Assembly: GCA_949743895.1 (NCBI GenBank)
Contig: CATJUX010000101.1
Coordinates: forward strand, 1-10,907
Length of the DNA stretch: 10,907 nt
Source of the DNA: JANFXS01 sp022791155
Lineage (GTDB): Bacteria; Bacillota; Clostridia; Lachnospirales; Anaerotignaceae
Reading direction: 5' to 3'
Of the stretch, positions 1-6,536 are shown in pieces (positions within the stretch are counted from its first letter, which is position 1; every line of letters begins with the position of its first letter). A model generated the notes under the pieces. The model was not told the DNA's origin, made no database searches, and saw only the letters and a program-made list of their open reading frames with translations. The translations under genes and the position numbers were made by a program.

Positions 1-119
1 CGGAAAAAAGCTTTCTGCATTGCTGGAAGTTCTCCTGAAAGACGAACAAAAGTGTTCATAAGAGCGAAAAAAAATGCTGATGTTGTGATATATAATATAC
101 CCTTCGTTTTTCCTGACAT
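1..119 (-). CDS. DMT/EamA family transporter, N-terminal fragment cut by the window edge
   Basis: Reading leftward from an ATG at 119-117 there are 39 codons without a stop up to the window edge, so only the N-terminus is present. The peptide begins MSGKTKGILYITTSAFFFAL and continues with MNTFVRLSGELPAMQKAFFR. This is the typical first membrane helix of drug/metabolite transporter (EamA) proteins, where a Gly-Ile-Leu start, a run of Ser-Ala-Phe-Phe-Phe-Ala-Leu-Met, and a Leu-Pro-x-x-Gln-Lys-x-Phe-x-Arg segment are commonly seen. A ribosome binding site (GAAAGGG, about 8 bases upstream of the ATG) supports the start. Family members are inner-membrane exporters or importers of small metabolites with about ten helices. 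The substrate cannot be told from this fragment. The gene diverges from the small gene at 262. Confidence 0.8.
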   Translation of the reverse strand, partial: MSGKTKGILYITTSAFFFALMNTFVRLSGELPAMQKAFF

Positions 120-138
120 AACAGAAACCCTTTCACCA

Positions 139-167
139 TATACAAAATATATTTTCTATATTATAAT
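139..167 (+). promoter_or_regulatory. Possible promoter of the 113-residue protein gene
   Basis: TATACA (139-144) is followed after 17 bases by a perfect TATAAT (162-167). Transcription would start near 174 and give a leader of about 88 bases before the ATG at 262. The -35 box matches only four of six consensus positions. The surrounding sequence is AT-rich. Confidence 0.4.
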
Positions 168-191
168 AACATTATGATTAAAATTCCTCAA
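163..191 (-). promoter_or_regulatory. Possible promoter of the leftward transporter gene
   Basis: On the minus strand a TTGAGG hexamer (191-186) is followed after 17 bases by TATTAT (168-163). The predicted start of transcription lies about 35 bases before the transporter ATG. The region is very AT-rich, so chance matches are likely. The -10 hexamer overlaps that of the opposing promoter at 162-167. Confidence 0.35.
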
Positions 192-261
192 ACATTCTAT
201 CACCATTTTATGTTACAGGCAACAATAAATTTCACTTTCATATATTAAAAGGATTGACTGC

Positions 262-603
262 ATGAAAAACATAGAATTTGACAACACACAAAAAACAAAT
301 ATATTATGGAAAAAAATAATGCTTCAAAAACTCACTTCAGCCAGCTTTTTCGAAATTCATTGTTGGTCAGATGAAGCCGCATTGGTTGAGCAAATTCTAA
401 AATTTGGAAGCATAAAGCAATCCAAATGGAAGTCAGGATATATTGTCATTGGAAAAATCACTCCAGAATTTGTTGATTTTCTTCTAAATCTTCCAAAACC
501 GTCAGATACATATGCTTACAACAAGATGACGCCTTTTTTCTCAATTTTTCTTGACAATGGATTTTCTTCAGAGCATTATGGAACAGAATTAAATCAGCAA
601 TGA
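262..603 (+). CDS. Hypothetical protein, 113 residues, family not recognised
   Basis: The gene has an ATG start with AAAGGA about 8 bases upstream, a TGA stop at 601-603, and codon use similar to its neighbours, so it is probably real. The product is a soluble-looking protein with no signal peptide or membrane segment. It is rich in aromatic residues: a Phe-Phe-Glu-Ile-His-Cys-Trp stretch near residues 29-35, a Lys-Trp-Lys-Ser-Gly segment near 55-59 and a Pro-Phe-Phe-Ser-Ile-Phe-Leu stretch near 91-97. The alternation of short beta-like stretches with helices suggests a small alpha/beta fold. I do not recognise the family and propose no function. It stands alone, divergent from a transporter gene and convergent with ddh. 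Confidence 0.65.
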   Translation: MKNIEFDNTQKTNILWKKIMLQKLTSASFFEIHCWSDEAALVEQILKFGSIKQSKWKSGYIVIGKITPEFVDFLLNLPKPSDTYAYNKMTPFFSIFLDNGFSSEHYGTELNQQ

Positions 604-700
604 TTTTGAGGGAGCAAAGTCTTTAGAAAATTTTTCAAGCTCAAATTCAAGCTTATCCGCCAAATTTTCACATAATAATCATAAAAATTCAAAAACAAAA

Positions 701-736
701 AACAGGCGGCGGCCTAAATAAGCTTCGCAGCCTGTT
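701..736 (-). terminator. Rho-independent terminator after ddh
   Basis: The arms AACAGGC (701-707) and GCCTGTT (730-736) pair over 7 bp. After a G/A mismatch, GCG (709-711) pairs with CGC (726-728). On the minus strand the stem runs straight into a tract of T residues broken by a single G, an ideal terminator for ddh, which ends 81 bases away at 817. On the plus strand the hairpin is followed by an AT-rich stretch without a T run. It could still stop transcripts from the gene ending at 603, but less well. Confidence 0.85.
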
Positions 737-816
737 ATAATTATAATTCATCAAAGACAACACAAACAAACTTCATTCAATGTCATTTGTTGTTTAACAG
801 ACAAATTGCCACACAA

Positions 817-1803
817 TCAAAGCAAACGCTTTCTCAATTCTTCACCACTTTCAGCACTCAAATAGGCCGGTGCAATGTCAAAAACAGTCTTGCAGCCGGT
901 TTGTCCTTCTTGGCTAAGTTTGTAAGCCGCTCTTGCATAGGCAACAATAACAGAAGATGTGAACTCAGGGTTCGAATCAAGTGTCAAGCTATACTCAATT
1001 ATATGCTTGTTTTCGTCATTCCACCCTGTTGAACCGCTTCTGAACACAAATCCTCCATGAGGTATTCCACTGTGGTTTTTCAACAGTTCTTCCTGTGTTA
1101 TGAAATGAACTGTTGTGTCATAGTCGGAAAAATAATTTGGCATGTTCACAATTTCATTCTCAATCATTGTTTTGTCAGCTCCATCTTCAGCAACAACAAA
1201 ACATTCTCTTGTATGTTTCTGACGTGTTGAAAGCTGAGGATTTTTTCCAGCTCTAACATCTTCAAGCGCACTTTCCACAGGAATTGTATATTGTTTGGCA
1301 TCTTTAACCCCTTTAATCCTTCTTATTGCATCGGAATGGCCCTGGCTCACACCTTTTCCCCAAAAAGTGTAGTCATTTCCATTTGTAAGTATTGAGTTGG
1401 CATAAAGCCTGTTGAGTGAAAACATTCCCGGATCCCAGCCAACAGAAATAATCGCGAGTTTTCCGCCTTTCTTGGCCGCATGATCAACAGCTTCAAAATG
1501 TTCTGGTATTTTTGCATGAGTGTCGAAGCTGTCAACAACATTGAACATTTCAGCAAATTCAGGAGTTTGCTTTGGCAGATCTGTTGCGCTTCCGCCGCAA
1601 AGAATCATAACATCTATTTCGTTCTTCATGCTTGCAGCTTCACTCACATTATAAACCTTTGCCTGTTTTGTCAAAATTTCAACTGACTTTGGGGCGCGCC
1701 TTGTGAAAACTGCGGCAAGTTCCATGTCTGGATTATGCTTTATGGCACACTCAACTCCACGGCCAAGATTGCCATATCCAACAATACCAATTCTAATGCT
1801 CAT
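817..1803 (-). CDS. ddh: meso-diaminopimelate D-dehydrogenase
   Basis: This enzyme reductively aminates L-2-amino-6-oxopimelate (tetrahydrodipicolinate) with ammonia and NADPH to meso-diaminopimelate. It is the one-step route to lysine and the peptidoglycan cross-linking residue, and acts in the cytoplasm. The product has 328 residues, the usual family length. Visible features are the Rossmann loop GYGNLG (residues 9-14), an Arg-Arg pair at 35-36 where NADP specificity is read, CGGSATDLP (69-77), SVGWDPGMFS (120-129), a Gly-Val-Ser-Gln-Gly-His-Ser-Asp block near 151-158 and KHTREC (196-201). I chose the ATG at 1803-1801 because GGGGGA lies just upstream and the protein then starts right at the Rossmann fold. 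An in-frame ATG at 1836 would add 11 residues and lies on top of the leader and operator. The gene has its own promoter and terminator, so it appears monocistronic. Confidence 0.95.
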   Translation of the reverse strand: MSIRIGIVGYGNLGRGVECAIKHNPDMELAAVFTRRAPKSVEILTKQAKVYNVSEAASMKNEIDVMILCGGSATDLPKQTPEFAEMFNVVDSFDTHAKIPEHFEAVDHAAKKGGKLAIISVGWDPGMFSLNRLYANSILTNGNDYTFWGKGVSQGHSDAIRRIKGVKDAKQYTIPVESALEDVRAGKNPQLSTRQKHTRECFVVAEDGADKTMIENEIVNMPNYFSDYDTTVHFITQEELLKNHSGIPHGGFVFRSGSTGWNDENKHIIEYSLTLDSNPEFTSSVIVAYARAAYKLSQEGQTGCKTVFDIAPAYLSAESGEELRKRLL

Positions 1804-1821
1804 AGTTACATTCCCCCGTTC

Positions 1822-1851
1822 AAAATATTCTAACATTTTCTAAAATATTTT
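1822..1851. promoter_or_regulatory. Inverted repeat overlapping the ddh -10 box, possible operator
   Basis: AAAATATTCTA (1822-1832) and TAAAATATTTT (1841-1851) form an inverted repeat with 11-bp arms, 10 of 11 bases matching, and an 8-base centre. It covers the -10 hexamer and the predicted transcription start, which is where a repressor would bind. The sequence is almost pure A/T, so chance symmetry is a real alternative. Confidence 0.35.
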
Positions 1852-1875
1852 AACGCTGATATAAAATTATGGCAA
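1847..1875 (-). promoter_or_regulatory. Sigma-A-type promoter of ddh
   Basis: On the minus strand TTGCCA (1875-1870) and TAAAAT (1852-1847) are separated by exactly 17 bases. Each matches five of six consensus positions. The leader before the chosen ATG would be about 37 bases. This gives ddh a promoter independent of trhA upstream. Confidence 0.6.
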
Positions 1876-1899
1876 TATATATTTTCAAAAAAATCAGAA

Positions 1900-2559
1900 T
1901 CAAAGAACATATATGAACATGAAAGCTATGTGAAAGGCTGAACCCGCCATTACAAAGAGATGAAAAATTTCATGAAACCCAAAATTTTTGAAATTCAGTT
2001 TGGGCCATTTAACAGCATATATAACAGCTCCAGCAGTGTAGGCCAATCCACCAGCCAAAAGCATCAATATTCCTTCAATCGGCACTGCGTGGCCAAGAGG
2101 ATAAAAGGCTATCACAACAAGCCAGCCCATGACAACGTATATTGCTGTGGAAAGCCAGCGAGGCGCACCAAACCAGACAGCTTTCAATATTATCCCTCCC
2201 AGAGCAAATCCCCAAACAAGCGCAAGGAGTGTCCATCCCCAAACACCATGAAGTGATATAAGGCACACTGGTGTGTATGTTCCAGCTATTAAAACAAAAA
2301 TCATCATGTGATCAATCCGCCTCAAAACAGCCACGGCCTTTGGCGAAACTGGAAGCGCGTGATAAATTGTGCTTGCTCCATAAAGCATGAGCAAAGAGGC
2401 TCCAAAAACGGCAAAGCTAACCACATGATATACAGATGCCTCATTATGTGAAATTATCATAAATATCAATATAACCGGAATGCACACCAAAAATCCGATG
2501 AAGTGTGTGAGCGCACTGATAGGTTCTCTCCATTTTGTTTTGCTTGCAGTATTATACAT
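1900..2559 (-). CDS. trhA: PAQR/hemolysin III family membrane protein (TrhA-like)
   Basis: The 219-residue product has about seven hydrophobic helices and matches the bacterial HlyIII/YqfA branch of the PAQR superfamily in length and motifs. Visible conserved sites are SALTHFIG near the N-terminus (His19), a Ser-Thr-Ile-Tyr-His at 63-67, RIDHMMIF (81-88) with AGTYTP (92-97), and a C-terminal HEIFH (196-200) with His210. In PAQR proteins one histidine after helix 2 and two in helix 7 hold a zinc ion. Family members are called hemolysin III by history. In bacteria they are linked to membrane fluidity and energy homeostasis, and hydrolase activity is suspected but unproven. GGAGGT lies 6 bases before the ATG. 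The gene diverges from the 44-residue/DUF1836 unit, which may regulate it. Confidence 0.9.
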   Translation of the reverse strand: MYNTASKTKWREPISALTHFIGFLVCIPVILIFMIISHNEASVYHVVSFAVFGASLLMLYGASTIYHALPVSPKAVAVLRRIDHMMIFVLIAGTYTPVCLISLHGVWGWTLLALVWGFALGGIILKAVWFGAPRWLSTAIYVVMGWLVVIAFYPLGHAVPIEGILMLLAGGLAYTAGAVIYAVKWPKLNFKNFGFHEIFHLFVMAGSAFHIAFMFIYVL

Positions 2560-2603
2560 GTTTATACCTCCAATACGTTATATAGTTTTTGAAACTACTT
2601 ATT

Positions 2604-2713
2604 ATTATGTTTATATACTAACATATATATACTCAAATTACAATAATTAAAATGTAAAATTTTTCTTAAAACCTTGATACACGGTTATAAATACTATAAA
2701 ATAAGTATATATA
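2604..2713. promoter_or_regulatory. Repeated TATACT motifs in the trhA/DUF1836 divergent spacer
   Basis: TATATACT occurs at 2612-2619 and again at 2626-2633, 14 bases apart. The inverse AGTATATA is at 2704-2711. ATACT (2691-2695) and AGTAT (2704-2708) also form an inverted repeat around the -10 box of the rightward promoter. Such an arrangement could be a binding site for a regulator acting on both divergent genes. I infer this only from symmetry in AT-rich DNA. Confidence 0.3.
2674..2702 (+). promoter_or_regulatory. Sigma-A-type promoter of the 44-residue protein/DUF1836 unit
   Basis: TTGATA (2674-2679) and TAAAAT (2697-2702) are separated by 17 bases. Transcription would begin near 2709, leaving a leader of about 25 bases that carries the AGGAGG ribosome binding site. 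The TTG of the -35 box is in frame with the following gene and could be mistaken for a start codon. Confidence 0.65.
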
Positions 2714-2733
2714 CCACAAAAGGAGGTTTGACC

Positions 2734-2868
2734 ATGAAAGAAAATGATGAAATCAGCGAAAAAGCGCTATTAGACGATGAATATGTAAGCATACCAATGT
2801 TTGAAGAATTTTCGGATCAAGATATGTATCCCTCAAGCTGTAACGATTTGTTTGGAGTGATAGGATGA
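2734..2868 (+). CDS. Small acidic protein, 44 residues, family not recognised
   Basis: A consensus AGGAGGT ribosome binding site (2721-2727) sits 6 bases before the ATG at 2734, which makes translation very likely. The product is 44 residues long and highly acidic, with 12 Asp/Glu against 2 Lys. It has one cysteine (residue 36) and ends in a hydrophobic Phe-Gly-Val-Ile-Gly. It shows no signal peptide and no membrane helix. Its stop codon is one base before the ATG of the DUF1836 gene, so the two are probably translationally coupled. A longer reading from the TTG at 2674 would start inside the promoter and I reject it. A DNA-mimic or modulator of the following protein is possible but is only a guess. 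Confidence 0.75.
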   Translation: MKENDEISEKALLDDEYVSIPMFEEFSDQDMYPSSCNDLFGVIG

Positions 2869-2869
2869 C

Positions 2870-3451
2870 ATGAATGCAGACGATAAAATATTCAATGCGG
2901 CAAAAGAAGTTTATGATTTTGAAACCATAGAAATAAATGACATTCCCAACATTGATTTATATATGGATCAAGTCACAACATTTATAGACACAAAGCTTTC
3001 ATGTTATAAAAGAAATTTTGATGACAAAGTTTTGACAAAAACCATGATCAATAATTATGCCAAAGGCAAACTTTTTCCGCCGCCTCAAAAGAAGAAATAT
3101 ACAAGAAGCCACATCATGCTACTCATAATAATATATCATCTTAAAAGCATACTTTCCATCAATGATATTTATTTGCTTTTAAGCCCAATTAATACGGAAT
3201 TAAGCGAGAATTCCAACTCTAAAATGTTGGAAAATGTGTATAAAAATTTTCTGAAAATGCAAAAAAGTGTCCAATCGGCCACTCTCAATTCGGCTGTGGA
3301 TTTTGAAGAAATCAAAAAAATTTTTGAAGTTGGCGATCATGACATTGACAAAATTGAAAATATACTTTATGTGCTTACACTGTCATTTTTTGCCAACACC
3401 GAGAAACGTCTTGCAGAAAAAATCATAGACAATAGTTTCAAAAACAAATAG
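2870..3451 (+). CDS. DUF1836 domain protein, probable helix-turn-helix regulator
   Basis: The 193-residue product carries the DUF1836 signature: IPNIDLYMDQVTTFID (residues 25-40) followed by the Leu-Thr-Lys-Thr-Met-Ile-Asn-Asn-Tyr segment (55-63) and KGKLFPPPQKKKYTRSHI (65-82). The second part resembles a MerR-like winged helix-turn-helix, with basic residues in the wing and a hydrophobic helix after it (83-104). The family is common in Firmicutes and its role is unproven; DNA binding is an inference from the fold. The start at 2870 is one base after the preceding stop and has GGAG/AGGA purines just upstream. It is divergent from trhA and could control that gene and its own. A terminator follows 33 bases after the stop. 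Confidence 0.88.
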   Translation: MNADDKIFNAAKEVYDFETIEINDIPNIDLYMDQVTTFIDTKLSCYKRNFDDKVLTKTMINNYAKGKLFPPPQKKKYTRSHIMLLIIIYHLKSILSINDIYLLLSPINTELSENSNSKMLENVYKNFLKMQKSVQSATLNSAVDFEEIKKIFEVGDHDIDKIENILYVLTLSFFANTEKRLAEKIIDNSFKNK

Positions 3452-3483
3452 CTTTTTATTCCCATCAATCATACAGACATATG

Positions 3484-3509
3484 AAAACCCCAGAATCATC
3501 TGGGGTTTT
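3484..3509 (+). terminator. Rho-independent terminator after the DUF1836 gene
   Basis: AAAACCCCAGA (3484-3494) and TCTGGGGTTTT (3499-3509) form a perfect 11-bp stem with a 4-base loop, followed by GTATTTT. The core is four G-C pairs. It ends the rightward unit. Being symmetric, with TTTT on the other strand too, it may also stop the leftward DUF4127 operon that ends at 3602. Confidence 0.9.
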
Positions 3510-3601
3510 GTATTTTATAAAACTTTTTGGCATTAAAATATAAACAGTATACAAACCTCTATTTCGGCATTCTCTTTGTTGTTTCAAAAAATTATGCATG
3601 T

Positions 3602-5431
3602 TTATAACACTTTTTCAACTTCGACTTCTATATTTATGTAACATTCAAAAAGCCTTTTCCATGGCATTGACACATTTTCCAACCAACAGTTTTTGACAAC
3701 AGCAGTTCCATTTTCGCACGATATTTCCAAACCCACAAACTTTTTCAAAAGCTCCTCGTGGTTCAAAAGAGCGCTGACCGTTTCACTAAAAAAAGTGTCT
3801 TCTGGCTTAACTTTATATCCACTTGCCCCCAAACTGCGCTTTATGCTAAAATTATATACGCCATCTTCAAGAACATGCCTTCCCAATGATGACACATGCG
3901 CTTTCAAAAGCTTTTCAGGCTCCTTTGTGTCTTCCTCCATAATTCCATATATTTGAGCATGAGCAACGCCAAGCCCAATGGCATTTGCCGCTGTGTTCCA
4001 CGAACTATAACTTTGAATGTGAGCAATGTCCAATTGCCCCAAATCATTTTTGCCATTCCAAAGTTGTTCAAAAACTTCATGCTTTCCTTTTATAAGCGTG
4101 TTGTTGTCATAAATCTCAATCAAGCCAACATTTCCATATTTGGCTTTTTGAGACATGCTGTTCACAGCTTTCATATGTTCATTCGTTTTGCCTGAATAAT
4201 CATATAAAAACATATAAAAAGATTTTTTCGTTTTGGCATCTGCCCCATTAACAAAGTTTATTGCATTGCTAAGGAGTTTTTCACTGTTTAACACGTCATA
4301 TTCATTCACAGAAGTTCCTGTTCCAAAGCATTCTTTCAAAAAGCCTGTTGTTTTTCCATGACGTTTTGAAACATCTCTTGCATAAACCATTTGCGGAATT
4401 TCATCCATGCCGAATATGAAATTAACATTTTTCCCTTTGCCTTCCACAGCAAGGTATGCCTGTTTAATGCCATATTCACTTTGAATTTTTTTATATATGC
4501 TGTTTTCTCCACTTGTTGTATATGTGCGTGCAAAGCTGAACTTGATTGGACTTCCGTTTTCCAAAGGAACAAAATCTCCTGCCCCATTCTCATATAAAAA
4601 TGATATAAAATGAGGAAGCTGCAAATCGTCACTGCTGACAACAATTTCATCAATATATCCTCTTTTTTGCCATTTGACAAATGAGCTGAACATATCGGCA
4701 GTTTTCATAAAAGGAGTTTCATATTTTTCAAACCATGGCCGAAATTCTTCATTGTTGTCTGCATAAGCCAAAAATTCCTTTTCCCATGGCGTCAAACTCC
4801 CGTTTCCCAGTTCCGCCTCTTTATTCTTCACATAACTCCATTCCATTAAGAGCTGAGATGGCTCCACATTTTCAAAGCCATTTTCAATCTCATTCTTAAA
4901 CGGCGTGTCCGAATTATGTTTCATATAGAAATGCCCCAGTGCCCTAACCTTTTCATTGTCATTCCAATATTCATTGTTTCTTGATTCAGGGAGATTTCTT
5001 GGCATTGTGAGACATATATAATATTGGGGCGCTGTGCAACTTTTCACCAGCGAAAAAAGCTCGTTGGCTGCCGCAATATTATATTCATAGTTCCCTTCAA
5101 CACGGCTTCCAACCAAGCCCCCTGTGAAATATGAAGATGTGTTTATAATCACCGTTGTGTCTGTTTTATTATTTTTTTCAACAAGTCTTCTTATTTGTTC
5201 CATAACTTTTTGGCTGTCAGCAAAGCTTCCGCTTTCTCCTTCAGGAAAATGGTCGAGCAGTTCATCATCAACCGTATAAAATTCATCTCCAGCCATGTCA
5301 GCCAAATCATTCAGATATTCATTGCTGACAGGCCGGCTGTCTATGGGCGCGGTTATAAGCGTTCCGCCAAAAGCCGTGCAGCAGAAGATCAAATTCAACA
5401 AAAAAGAAAAAACCAAAACACATGCTTTCAA
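3602..5431 (-). CDS. DUF4127 family protein, exported
   Basis: The 609-residue product belongs to DUF4127 by its motifs: APIDSRPVS (28-36), SSYFTGGLVGSR (99-110), TMPRNLPES (142-150), VVSSDDLQLPH (264-274) and a block near 466-492 containing Ser-Ser-Trp-Asn-Thr-Ala-Ala-Asn. No function is established for the family as far as I know. The conserved Asp, His and Arg sites look enzyme-like, but that is inference. A hydrophobic N-terminus (residues 3-20) with small residues before 21 looks like a signal peptide, so it is probably secreted or anchored outside the membrane. The start is TTG (5431-5429), set by GAGGAG (5446-5441) 9 bases upstream. A nearby ATG is out of frame, and the next in-frame Met is residue 46, past the signal peptide and first motif. 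It lies 48 bases after the deacetylase gene in the same operon. Confidence 0.88.
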   Translation of the reverse strand: MKACVLVFSFLLNLIFCCTAFGGTLITAPIDSRPVSNEYLNDLADMAGDEFYTVDDELLDHFPEGESGSFADSQKVMEQIRRLVEKNNKTDTTVIINTSSYFTGGLVGSRVEGNYEYNIAAANELFSLVKSCTAPQYYICLTMPRNLPESRNNEYWNDNEKVRALGHFYMKHNSDTPFKNEIENGFENVEPSQLLMEWSYVKNKEAELGNGSLTPWEKEFLAYADNNEEFRPWFEKYETPFMKTADMFSSFVKWQKRGYIDEIVVSSDDLQLPHFISFLYENGAGDFVPLENGSPIKFSFARTYTTSGENSIYKKIQSEYGIKQAYLAVEGKGKNVNFIFGMDEIPQMVYARDVSKRHGKTTGFLKECFGTGTSVNEYDVLNSEKLLSNAINFVNGADAKTKKSFYMFLYDYSGKTNEHMKAVNSMSQKAKYGNVGLIEIYDNNTLIKGKHEVFEQLWNGKNDLGQLDIAHIQSYSSWNTAANAIGLGVAHAQIYGIMEEDTKEPEKLLKAHVSSLGRHVLEDGVYNFSIKRSLGASGYKVKPEDTFFSETVSALLNHEELLKKFVGLEISCENGTAVVKNCWLENVSMPWKRLFECYINIEVEVEKVL

Positions 5432-5479
5432 TTCGCATTTCTCCTCATCAAAAATAAAAACTACACTTATAAATGAATG

Positions 5480-6370
5480 TCACTTGCCAACAAGCCTATA
5501 AAACTCATTCACAGTCAGCATCACGTCAGATGTGTGCGCCACATTCATGCGATACATAACGTTATATTTTTGGCAGTCTTCAACCTTTTGCCATGCCCAC
5601 ACAAACTGCACATCACTGCCCGCTTCTTTTATCGTCTTAAGTGTGTTGACATTATATGCACCTTCAGGATATACATAATGCAGTTTTCTTGGGCCCAAGT
5701 TTTCAGTGATCGAAGCTTCAGCATCTTTATAGTTAATGGCAAGCTGTTCCAATGTTATGCTTGTGGCTTTTTCATGAGTTTTTCCATGAATATGTATTGA
5801 AATCAGCCCACTGTCTTCCATGATCTTCATTTGAGGCCAGCTTAAAAAAAGATTGTTGTTTATGCTGTGTGGCGTTTCAAAAGCCGTGTTTGTCAATATA
5901 TATATTTCCGCGGGCACATTATATTTATAAAGTATTGGGAAAGCAAGCTCATAAACCGAAGTGTATCCATCATCAAACTGGAGTATCACTGGTTTTTCGG
6001 GCAAAACTCCATCTTCTTTTTGCCCTTCAAGCCATTGATCAGTTGTTATGAATGTGTATCCATTGCTCAACAGCGTTTTTATGTCATTTTCAAATTTATC
6101 AGGAGTTGTTGTCCAGCTCCCTGCCCATTCAGGGTTAAGTATAAAATGGTGATATGTCAAAACGGGGCAATGTTTTGGCTTTTCCCATGTAATTTCAGTT
6201 TCGTTCCAATGTTTAACTCCTTCAACATCGGTTCTTTCCGAAAAATTTGCGGCACTATTTTGTTTGAAGTCATTTGTCTGATCAAATATACTGCCATTTA
6301 TATTTTCTGCAAATGCATTCACCTGCATAAGCATAAACATGCAAAATAATGAAACTATAACTCTTTTCAT
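5480..6370 (-). CDS. Polysaccharide deacetylase family protein (CE4/NodB fold), exported
   Basis: The 296-residue product has a signal peptide (about residues 1-21, Ala-Phe-Ala before the cut) and a NodB-homology domain from about residue 68. The first motif is FDDGY (132-136), which supplies the catalytic base and metal aspartate. The second is HGKTH (195-199), which supplies the two metal histidines, with Gly where Ser/Thr is usual. The third is YPEG (234-237) after Arg228. Family members remove acetyl groups from N-acetylated sugars of peptidoglycan, chitin-like or exopolysaccharide chains outside the membrane; the substrate here is unknown. The Cys-Pro-Val-Leu-Thr-Tyr-His-His opening (68-75) is typical of the short secreted branch. 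AAGGAGAGG lies just before the ATG. It is the first gene of an operon with the DUF4127 gene. Confidence 0.9.
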   Translation of the reverse strand: MKRVIVSLFCMFMLMQVNAFAENINGSIFDQTNDFKQNSAANFSERTDVEGVKHWNETEITWEKPKHCPVLTYHHFILNPEWAGSWTTTPDKFENDIKTLLSNGYTFITTDQWLEGQKEDGVLPEKPVILQFDDGYTSVYELAFPILYKYNVPAEIYILTNTAFETPHSINNNLFLSWPQMKIMEDSGLISIHIHGKTHEKATSITLEQLAINYKDAEASITENLGPRKLHYVYPEGAYNVNTLKTIKEAGSDVQFVWAWQKVEDCQKYNVMYRMNVAHTSDVMLTVNEFYRLVGK

Positions 6371-6412
6371 GATCCCCTCTCCTTTTCAAATCATTGCTCA
6401 AAAAACAATAAA

Positions 6413-6441
6413 ATTATATCAATTTTATACAAAATTTTCAA
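6413..6441 (-). promoter_or_regulatory. Strong sigma-A-type promoter of the deacetylase-DUF4127 operon
   Basis: On the minus strand TTGAAA (6441-6436) and a perfect TATAAT (6418-6413) are 17 bases apart. The predicted leader before the deacetylase ATG is about 36 bases and contains the ribosome binding site. This is one of the best promoter matches in the window. Confidence 0.75.
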
Positions 6442-6517
6442 GTATATCGCACAAATCCCAAACAAAATTTAGTTAAAATCACGTTCAACTTGTTTAGGTT
6501 ATATCAGCCAAAAAATT

Positions 6518-6536
6518 GAATTCACGTGGCCATGGC
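6518..6536. other. Cluster of three adjacent palindromes in the deacetylase/prfC spacer
   Basis: GAATTC (6518-6523), CACGTG (6523-6528) and GCCATGGC (6529-6536) follow one another in a GC-rich island within a very AT-rich 270-bp divergent spacer. It lies about 77 bases upstream of the deacetylase -35 box and about 105 bases upstream of prfC. A run of seven T at 6553-6559 follows, with only weak pairing upstream of it. I saw no convincing promoter for prfC in the spacer. The cluster might be a regulator site, or chance. Confidence 0.25.

Noticed and set aside
594..680. Minus-strand stretch reading like an acidic helix (Ala-Asp-Lys-Leu-Glu-Phe-Glu-Leu-Glu-Lys)
   Set aside because: Only about 29 codons, preceded by TGA and without an ATG or ribosome binding site. 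A gene remnant is possible but not supportable.
1804..1836. 11-residue N-terminal extension of ddh
   Set aside because: It lies on the predicted transcription start and operator. The ATG at 1803 has its own GGGGGA site and gives the family-typical start before the Rossmann loop.
2674..2733. N-terminal extension of the 44-residue protein from TTG at 2674
   Set aside because: The TTG is the -35 box of a good promoter and the AGGAGG site would lie inside the gene. The ATG at 2734 is right.
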